Assembly: GCA_022402445.1 (NCBI GenBank)
Contig: JAKRSF010000003.1
Coordinates: 248,001-312,000, forward strand
Direction of reading: 5' to 3'
Length of the DNA: 64,000 nt
DNA from: Cyanobacteriota bacterium
GTDB taxonomy: Bacteria; Cyanobacteriota; Cyanobacteriia; CACIAM-69d
Positions 58,795-64,000 of this stretch are shown here, one piece after another. The notes under the pieces are model-generated. The model made no database searches. It saw only the letters and a program-made list of their open reading frames with translations, and was not told the DNA's origin. The position numbers were made by a program, and so were the translations under genes. Numbering within the stretch: position 1 is the first letter of the stretch; the number at the start of each line of letters is the position of its first letter.

Positions 58795-59577
58795 ATGACC
58801 ACCCCCCACCGTTTCTACGGTCTCGCCGCCACCGCCGCGATCGCCACCGCCGCGATCGCCACCGCCGCGATCGCCACCCCCGCGATCGCCACGGAAATCA
58901 CCCCCTCCCCCGAAGCCAGCCCCACCGAAGCTAGCCTCACGGAGGCCCTGGCCCCCACCGCCCTTGACCACTTCGAGGCCAGCGCCGCCGCCACCCGCGC
59001 CGACGCCCTCACCCCCACGGATTCCCCCTGGCAGCAGGCCACCCTTCGCCTAGATGCCACCCCCACGGACAGCCCCGAAGCCCGCCGCTTTGAGGTGGCC
59101 CAAGCGCCCTACCGCAACTCCGCCGGTCGCCGCAATAGCGCCAAATTCAGCTACACCGGCATCGGTGGCGCGATCGGCATCAGCGACGACGAGGACGAAA
59201 CCAACCTGGGTGAAGGGGGCTTTTCGATCCTGGGTAAAACCGGCCTCAGCGAGCGGTTCTCGATCCACAGTGCCAGCGTCCTCGGCGACAACAGCGTGTC
59301 CACCTTCGCCCTGACCGCCGACTTCCCCATCTACACCGAAGGGTCCGTCGAGGAGCGTTCCGTCTCCCTGGTGCCCTTTGTGGGGGCGGGCATTGCCCTC
59401 AATAACCTGTTCAAGGACGATAGCCAGGTGGGCTTTGTCCTGACGGGCGGCGTGGATGTGCCCATTGCCTACCGCCTGACGGCCACGGGCCGCGTCGTGA
59501 GCGCCTTCTTCGGGGATAGCACCGATTTGGCGATCGCCCTGGGCATTGGCTACACCTACACGGGCTTCTTCAAGTAG
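58795..59577 (+). CDS. Probable outer-membrane beta-barrel protein
   Basis: Unknown function, 260 residues from ATG 58795 with AGAGGAG upstream. The signal peptide core is made of tandem repeats (AAIATAAIATAAIATPAIA), encoded by the HIP1 repeat at 58831-58890. After an acidic Thr/Pro/Ala-rich linker (about 30-100), the domain YNFSAKFSYTGIG-like (SAKFSYTGIGGAIGISDDEDE, given in pieces) and later YRLTATGRVVSAFFGDSTDLAIALGIGYTYTGFFK has alternating hydrophobic residues and ends in aromatic residues. This suits a small beta-barrel in the outer membrane. A terminator follows at 59658. Confidence 0.68.
   Translation: MTTPHRFYGLAATAAIATAAIATAAIATPAIATEITPSPEASPTEASLTEALAPTALDHFEASAAATRADALTPTDSPWQQATLRLDATPTDSPEARRFEVAQAPYRNSAGRRNSAKFSYTGIGGAIGISDDEDETNLGEGGFSILGKTGLSERFSIHSASVLGDNSVSTFALTADFPIYTEGSVEERSVSLVPFVGAGIALNNLFKDDSQVGFVLTGGVDVPIAYRLTATGRVVSAFFGDSTDLAIALGIGYTYTGFFK
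58831..58890 (+). repeat. Tandem HIP1 repeat, four 15-base units
   Basis: Unit ACCGCCGCGATCGCC at 58831-58845, 58846-58860, 58861-58875 and 58876-58890 (fourth unit has one G to C change). Each contains GCGATCGC. It encodes the TAAIA repeats of the signal peptide core. Confidence 0.92.
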
Positions 59578-59657
59578 CGATCGCGGTGGACCGGCGAGGG
59601 ACCGTAGGCAAGGCAACGCCTTCAGATCGCCCACGCCGCCCAACCGATCCAACCCGA

Positions 59658-59683
59658 GGGGGCTCTCGCGCGGCCCCCTTTTT
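59658..59683 (+). terminator. Terminator after the outer-membrane protein gene
   Basis: Stem GGGGGC/GCCCCC with a nine-base loop followed by TTTTT (59679-59683), about 80 bases past the stop codon. Confidence 0.8.
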
Positions 59684-59690
59684 GCTGGCC

Positions 59691-59741
59691 TCCAAAATAC
59701 AAATCCAAAACACAAGTCCAAAACACAAGCTCAAAACAAAG
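59691..59741. repeat. 13-base tandem repeat
   Basis: TCCAAAACACAAG occurs twice exactly (59704-59716, 59717-59729) with degenerate copies on both sides. Too few and too unlike spacers for CRISPR. Followed by the stem-loop GGGTGTA/TACACCC (59741-59747, 59757-59763). Confidence 0.7.
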
Positions 59742-59865
59742 GGTGTAGCCCTGTGGTACACCCCTGTGGATCGTGTGATTGAGTTGGTTGATTTTCCGGG
59801 GAACCGGAGGGGAACCGGGGCGATCGCGGCCCGAAGCGACATCTTAGGCGATCGCCCTTGGCCCC

Positions 59866-60048
59866 CTAGAGCCGGTGGGCGTAGAGACCGGGGGCATAGG
59901 CTTCAATCACCCGGGCCGTGAAGGCGCAGGTGACCATTAAATAATCACAGGTGGGGCACTGAACCCGCACCACATGGCGATCGCGGCCATATGATCGCTC
60001 CGCCTGGTGGCCACAGTTCGGACAGTAAATTGATTCAATGACAGACAT
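59866..60048 (-). CDS. Zinc-ribbon protein of 60 residues
   Basis: Small protein with two CxxC pairs, CPNC near residue 9 and CPTC near residue 31, separated by GHQAERSYGRDRHVVRVQ. A hydrophobic tail follows (DYLMVTCAFTARVIEAYAPGLYAHRL). The pairing of CPNCGxxxE and CPTCDY is that of a zinc ribbon conserved in cyanobacteria, often placed beside PriA-like annotations in databases; function not established. It begins MSVIESIY and has no partner. Confidence 0.65.
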   Translation of the reverse strand: MSVIESIYCPNCGHQAERSYGRDRHVVRVQCPTCDYLMVTCAFTARVIEAYAPGLYAHRL

Positions 60049-60596
60049 GACTAAAAACCCCTATTTCTGAAAATCCAGACCAACGAACACTTCAGCAATC
60101 CAACGCCAATCGCCTGCGGTTTCCCCGTCACCCCTAGGCCCTAATGGTTTGATCAAATGGTTTAGCCGATGGGCTGGACCGATTTAGATCCTAAGTTTAG
60201 GGCCTTAATTTCAAGGCCAGAGTGAAGGGGATCACTGCACGGGGCGGCTTGGCGGTGTAACGGTCGGAGGATCGAATGGACCATGGAGCCCATGGGCTAA
60301 CGGATCATCAAAACGATCATCAATATGCATGGACCGGGGGCCACTGGTGATAATTTCCAGCGGCCCCTGCTGTTTCTATTGTTGCGGGAGATTTGAAAAG
60401 ATGAGCTTATTCTTAAGATTATTTTGCCTTTTGCGTTGGGTTGCCTGATGGGCGGGCTGAGATGGCCGTTTCCTGGAATTTGGGCTGGATTTTTGCGATC
60501 CCTTTGGGGATGGGATCAATTCTAGGGTTGGGCTGAAATGGAATAGTTTTGTATCAAAGGCAACGAATCAATCGTTTTTATGGGTTTTAAGAAGGA
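60049..60596. other. Region of about 550 bases without a gene
   Basis: AT-richer than the surroundings. Contains a GC-rich hairpin with one mismatch, GGGGCC-A-CTGG/CCAG-C-GGCCCC (60337-60367), not followed by a T-run on the + strand. Nothing else recognised. Confidence 0.4.
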
Positions 60597-61865
60597 TTAA
60601 ATGGGGTCGGAGGAGGGGCGATCGCGGGTTTCGTGCAATAGGTGCCAGGGCAAGGTGCGATCGCGGGCGAGTTCCTGGGCGATGGCGGCGGCCCCGTGGC
60701 GGTTGATGTGGCTGGGGTCGGCGAAGCGATCGCGGGCGTCGGGCCACAGGAGCAGGTAGTCTAGCACGCGGCCTCCGTTGGGGGGGAAGGTGGCGGCGAG
60801 GTATTGGTTAAATTGCTGTTCGTAGCCGAGGCGGACGGGATCGAGGTAGTCGCGGCTCAGGGGCAGGTTGATGAAGGCGAGGGTGATGCCGCGCGATCGC
60901 GTGTGGTTGAGCAAACGGCGGGCGGCCTGATCCTGGGGGCCATCGAGGCGGAAGGGGACGTAGCTGCCGTCATATTGCCCCGCCACCTTAGGGAATTGGG
61001 CGTAGTAGCGGGCGGGATCGAACCGGCGGGGATCGGCCAAAAAGCCGGTGGGGGTGAGGGGGTCCATGGCGAAACGGCGCGGATCCACGGGGGCGATCGC
61101 GGGGGGTTCGAGGGCGCGCAGGGTGATGGTGTCCTGGCAGGGGACGGTGCGGGTGAGGGCTCGCTGGGCGCGATCGAGCAGCCGTCCGCCCACGGGGGAC
61201 CAGCCCTCAATGGGGCAGCCCGCCGCGATCGCGTAGGTGCCGATGCCCAGGGCGGCGAACCGTTCTCCGAGGTCCGGCGGGGGGGCGGGGGTGGGGCGCT
61301 GGCCGGTGGCGACGGCGCGATGGCCCGCTGAGGAGGCGATCGCCGCGAAGGTCAGATCAGGCCGTCCGGCATTGAAGGCGCGGGAGCCATCGCCCCAGAG
61401 AATCAGGCGCGGGGCGCGATCGGGGGGCAGCAGTTCCCGCACCACCCAATCCACCACCTGGGCCGTGGCTCCGTTGATGCTGAAGTTATAGATCCGCAAA
61501 TTGCCGTGGCCCTGGCGGGCGAGTTCCTGGGTCAGCACGTCGGGATCAATGCCCTGGAGCGATCGCGAACTGCCCACAATCAGCACATCGGGGCGACCGA
61601 CGCGGCTGAGGTACTGCAAATATTGCTCAAGCTGTTGCCCCAGGCGCGGGCTGCCAAAGTCGGGCAGGGGCTCGGAGGTGGCGGCGCGGCTCAGTTGGGG
61701 GCTTGGGCTGTGGGGTACGTTGGCGCTGGTGTTGGCTTGGGCGGCGAGGGGAATGCTGATCCCCAGGGCGATCGCCGTGAGGCGGATCCCGAGGTTGATC
61801 CCCAGGCGGCACCGCGATCGCGGCAACCCAGCGCCCAGGGGCAGAGAACGAATATCCATGGCCAT
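60597..61865 (-). CDS. DUF1574-like SGNH-type exported protein
   Basis: Exported protein of about 422 residues. The N-terminus has a hydrophobic signal (LGINLGIRLTAIALGISIPLAAQA). The SGNH-like start motif is VLIVGSSRSLQGIDP, and the C-terminal motif FADPSHINRHGAAAIAQELA has the Asp-x-x-His of SGNH hydrolases. The family (called DUF1574 in my recollection) is found in cyanobacterial and leptospiral envelope proteins and may act in polysaccharide acylation. Starts at 61865 and 61859 are both in frame. The coiled-coil gene at 61871 ends six bases before it, so these two are co-transcribed. Confidence 0.65.
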   Translation of the reverse strand: MAMDIRSLPLGAGLPRSRCRLGINLGIRLTAIALGISIPLAAQANTSANVPHSPSPQLSRAATSEPLPDFGSPRLGQQLEQYLQYLSRVGRPDVLIVGSSRSLQGIDPDVLTQELARQGHGNLRIYNFSINGATAQVVDWVVRELLPPDRAPRLILWGDGSRAFNAGRPDLTFAAIASSAGHRAVATGQRPTPAPPPDLGERFAALGIGTYAIAAGCPIEGWSPVGGRLLDRAQRALTRTVPCQDTITLRALEPPAIAPVDPRRFAMDPLTPTGFLADPRRFDPARYYAQFPKVAGQYDGSYVPFRLDGPQDQAARRLLNHTRSRGITLAFINLPLSRDYLDPVRLGYEQQFNQYLAATFPPNGGRVLDYLLLWPDARDRFADPSHINRHGAAAIAQELARDRTLPWHLLHETRDRPSSDPI

Positions 61866-61870
61866 AACTT

Positions 61871-62374
61871 TCAACTGCCCCACCGGCCCAACAACCACCC
61901 CGCCAGCAGCCCCAGCCCCCCGAAGCGCACCGCCTGCCAGAACCATTCCCGCAGGGCCGCTTCAATGGGCAGCCGTTCCAGGAGGGCCAGATCCAGGCGC
62001 TGCTGCTCCCGCTGGAGGTGTTTGAGTTCCGCCGCGAGCTGCTGCCGCCGTTCGCGATCGCGGGTGGCCGCCAGGGCAGGGCGAATGGTTTCGATGCGCT
62101 GATCCCCGCCCTGTCGCCGTTCCCAAAGCACCTGGGATCGGCCAAAGCGATCGCGCAGATCCGCCACCGACGTCTCCAGGGCCGTCAACTCCGCCCCAAA
62201 GGTTTGGCAAAATTCCAGCAAATCCGACGGGTCCGGGGCCGCCGCATCGGTGGTGGACCCTGGGGGGGTAGAGGGGTTGGGATCAGACTCAGGGGTGGGT
62301 CGAGGCAAGGGAGAAAACCGGCATCGGTCCGGCGCGATCGCGGCAGTCAAGGGCAACGCAAGGGAGATTTCCAA
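61871..62374 (-). CDS. Coiled-coil membrane protein
   Basis: Unknown function, 167 residues. A Pro-rich start (CRFSPLPRPTPESDPNPSTPPGS) precedes a helical, charged stretch with heptad character (TALETSVADLRDRFGRSQVLWERRQGGDQRIETIRPALAATRDRERRQQLAAELKHLQREQQRL, given in pieces). It ends in a hydrophobic segment (FGGLGLLAGWLLGRWGS) as a C-terminal membrane anchor. Tight spacing to the DUF1574-like gene suggests they act together in the envelope (inference). Confidence 0.68.
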   Translation of the reverse strand: MEISLALPLTAAIAPDRCRFSPLPRPTPESDPNPSTPPGSTTDAAAPDPSDLLEFCQTFGAELTALETSVADLRDRFGRSQVLWERRQGGDQRIETIRPALAATRDRERRQQLAAELKHLQREQQRLDLALLERLPIEAALREWFWQAVRFGGLGLLAGWLLGRWGS

Positions 62375-62436
62375 GCTTTAGTATAGGAAAGTCCCAGACC
62401 TGCCCCCCAGCTTCCCTCCATCCCCACACGATCCCC

Positions 62437-62790
62437 ATGGCCCAGCTTGAGCTTTCCCCCTCGGTCCAGGTCCGCCTAGCGGCCCCCGTCTCCCCCCACG
62501 CCCAGCGCCCCTGCCAAGACCTCAGCGATCTAGAACTGGCTCAGGTACTCGCCGCCCGCCTCGCGATCGCGGAAACCAACTGGCACCAGGCCAAGGGCAA
62601 ACGATCACTCCGGGCACGGGAACAGGCCGCCGCCGCGATCGTCTATCTGCTGCGGGGCAACGATGCGGAAGCCCGCGATCGCCTCCAGCAGGCCATGGGC
62701 TGGCTCGACGGCACCCTCACCGCCCCCCCCTGCCCCACCCACGGCACGCGATCGCCCAAACCCTCAAAAAAAGCTAACGAAAAAAGCTAA
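62437..62790 (+). CDS. Small conserved cyanobacterial protein
   Basis: Unknown function, 117 residues. The central helical part LSDLELAQVLAARLAIAETNWHQAKGKRSLRAREQAAAAIVYLLRGNDAEARDRLQQAMGWLDGTL (in pieces) recurs in cyanobacteria, then a CPTHG end. No signal peptide. It is divergent from the coiled-coil gene and convergent with the anti-sigma kinase; the intergenic gap of 62 bases on its left may hold both promoters. Confidence 0.68.
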   Translation: MAQLELSPSVQVRLAAPVSPHAQRPCQDLSDLELAQVLAARLAIAETNWHQAKGKRSLRAREQAAAAIVYLLRGNDAEARDRLQQAMGWLDGTLTAPPCPTHGTRSPKPSKKANEKS

Positions 62791-62837
62791 TGCCTGATCC
62801 CCGGTGATCGCCCCCCGATCCCCGAAGTTTTGATCCC

Positions 62838-63407
62838 CTAGCGGGCCAGCGCCTCACAGCGTTCCCGCAGACGCGCCGCCCAACTATCCCAGGGCAACCG
62901 CACCGGACCCGCCTCCACCGCCGCCCCCTCGCCATCGATCGCCTCATCCGCCGCCAAAGCCTTGTACAAACGCAGCTCCCGGCCACAGTCGCTCCACTGC
63001 ACCCCATCAAACACCTGGCGCAGAATGAACAGCCCCCGGCCACATTCCCAGTCATCGCAGGGCAGCGCAAAGGGATCATCCAGCACCTCCGCGATCGCCC
63101 CGGCATCCTCCGAAGCCGCGATCGCCGAGCAGCAGTGGGGCGTCTCAAACCCACAGCCCTGGTCCGTAATCACCCACCAATAGCCCTCGCACATGGTCAT
63201 GAAGCGCACATAGACCTGCTTGCTAGGATCCAAACAATTGCCGTGCTTCGCCGCATTCACCAGCGCCTCCTGTAACCCCAGCCGCACCTGATCCCGCCAG
63301 GGGGGTGGCACATCCGCCGTCAGTAGATCCAGAACCGGACAAAGATGGAGCGTTGAGGCAAAGCTCAATTTGCGCCACGGCCGCCGTACCGAACGGGAAA
63401 GTATCAT
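62838..63407 (-). CDS. Anti-sigma regulatory factor, RsbW-type Ser/Thr kinase
   Basis: HATPase-domain serine kinase that controls a sigma factor by binding it, or phosphorylates its antagonist. Motifs: the N-box LQEALVNAAKHGN, the G1-box VITDQGCGFE, and a Gly-rich lid (ECGRGLFILRQVFD). At 189 residues from ATG 63407 it is longer than usual (about 150) because of a charged C-terminus. TTG 63494 is an alternative start. The target is unknown; sigF at 48623 is a possible partner since group 3 factors are the normal clients (inference). No anti-anti-sigma gene is adjacent. Confidence 0.85.
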   Translation of the reverse strand: MILSRSVRRPWRKLSFASTLHLCPVLDLLTADVPPPWRDQVRLGLQEALVNAAKHGNCLDPSKQVYVRFMTMCEGYWWVITDQGCGFETPHCCSAIAASEDAGAIAEVLDDPFALPCDDWECGRGLFILRQVFDGVQWSDCGRELRLYKALAADEAIDGEGAAVEAGPVRLPWDSWAARLRERCEALAR

Positions 63408-64000
63408 AGGGGGTTCGCCAAAAGCTTGACCGCTCCGCATCCCCAATGGCGCAATCGCGTCACCACCGGCCCCGAAAAATTCGGCAGCACCCAAGGGACC
63501 GACCTAAATATGCGCACTTGATGGGGGTGCGATCGCCGACTCCCAGCGGAATCGGACCATTCAAACATCAGACCAGAAGTAGGCGTAACCAGCCCCAAAC
63601 GGCAACCCTTAAGCAGCGCAAATGGGGGTAATTACGCTGAATCCATTGTATCGGACCTAGCGGTTATCTCAACACCCCCATCGCCCCCAAAACGGGGCCA
63701 TCGCCCCTTCAATTCACCCCAAAAATAAAGGCAATCCCCCCAACGAAGGGCCATCACCCCCAGGCGATTCACCCCAGTCATTTCAGAAACTTTTAGGTTG
63801 TTTTAATCCCCCAACGGGGACAAGGACGGATCAAAGGATGGATCAATCGATCGATGGCACAACCTGGACTCCTCAGGGATGCGCCGCCCGCGATCACCAC
63901 CCCCAGCACCCATCGCCCCCCACCCACCATCCCCACCAACAAAATGGCCCCGCATTAACCGGAATGAACCGCAATTAACCGGGGCCAAAGGCCATCATCA
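63408..64000. other. Right end of window, no gene recognised
   Basis: Low-complexity, C-rich sequence with repeated ATTCACCCCA words (about 63711-63721 and 63767-63776). Short minus-strand reading frames are not gene-like. Possibly the upstream region of a gene outside the window. Confidence 0.4.

Noticed and set aside
59691-59741. CRISPR-like repeats
   Set aside because: 13-base units are directly adjacent with no spacers; this is a tandem repeat.

Overview
The window is a stretch of cyanobacterial chromosome. It carries photosystem II genes (psbO, psb27), the cyanobacterial NDH-1 subunit gene ndhO, a group 3 sigma factor of the SigF type, a gifA-like glutamine synthetase inhibitor with a textbook NtcA box, and a very high density of the HIP1 octamer GCGATCGC. 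The DNA is GC-rich by eye. I do not name a species. There are no rRNA genes, no tRNA genes I can recognise, no insertion sequences and no CRISPR array.

Layout. 1-7.3 kb: mutM, ndhO, mdh and an HNH nuclease on +, then Uma2, pdhC, ilvN and an alpha/beta hydrolase on -, then infC. 7.4-12.3 kb: a large transporter-HEAT protein and a stand-alone cyclic-nucleotide-binding protein, separated by an opposite-strand xisH-xisI pair, then gifA with its NtcA site. 12.4-18.9 kb: a hydrolase, a FAD oxidoreductase, an AI-2E-type exporter, a cyanobacterial membrane protein and a metB-type PLP enzyme. 19.1-24.5 kb: an RND efflux pair behind an AT-rich promoter island, then a small repeat element and a shared terminator. 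24.5-34.7 kb: dnaK, psb27, bioB-bioY, lspA, a DsbA-like lipoprotein, an ABC-2 exporter pair and a DUF2325 protein. 34.9-39.1 kb: an aldo/keto reductase, apt and a MASE1-PAS adenylyl cyclase.

The most unusual locus is 39.08-43.37 kb on the minus strand. A dynamin-like GTPase is followed, in the same direction and closely spaced, by five small divergent paralogues. All share a GxPC...WxxG core and a C-terminal SPLD(D/E/S)IR tail, and they resemble the uncharacterised cyanobacterial KGK family. The fourth copy has its tail in the -1 frame. The small-gene part has only one exact HIP1 site in about 1.9 kb, unlike its surroundings. A secreted-looking repeat protein is divergent from the GTPase across an intergenic region with a 14-bp palindrome.

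43.7-64 kb: the repeat/RTX-like protein, dxs, psbO, sigF, a PilP-like lipoprotein, a secreted protein, recG, a Gfo/Idh/MocA oxidoreductase, queC, a CGEP-like S9 peptidase, a probable outer-membrane protein whose signal peptide is written by a tandem HIP1 repeat, a zinc-ribbon protein, a DUF1574-like/coiled-coil pair, a small conserved protein and a RsbW-type anti-sigma kinase.

Functionally most of the window is housekeeping: DNA repair, pyruvate and malate metabolism, branched-chain amino acids, isoprenoids, biotin, queuosine and photosystem II assembly. Regulation and signalling genes are interspersed: gifA/NtcA, sigF, the anti-sigma kinase, the cyclase and the CNB protein. The dynamin/KGK cluster is the best candidate for something undescribed.
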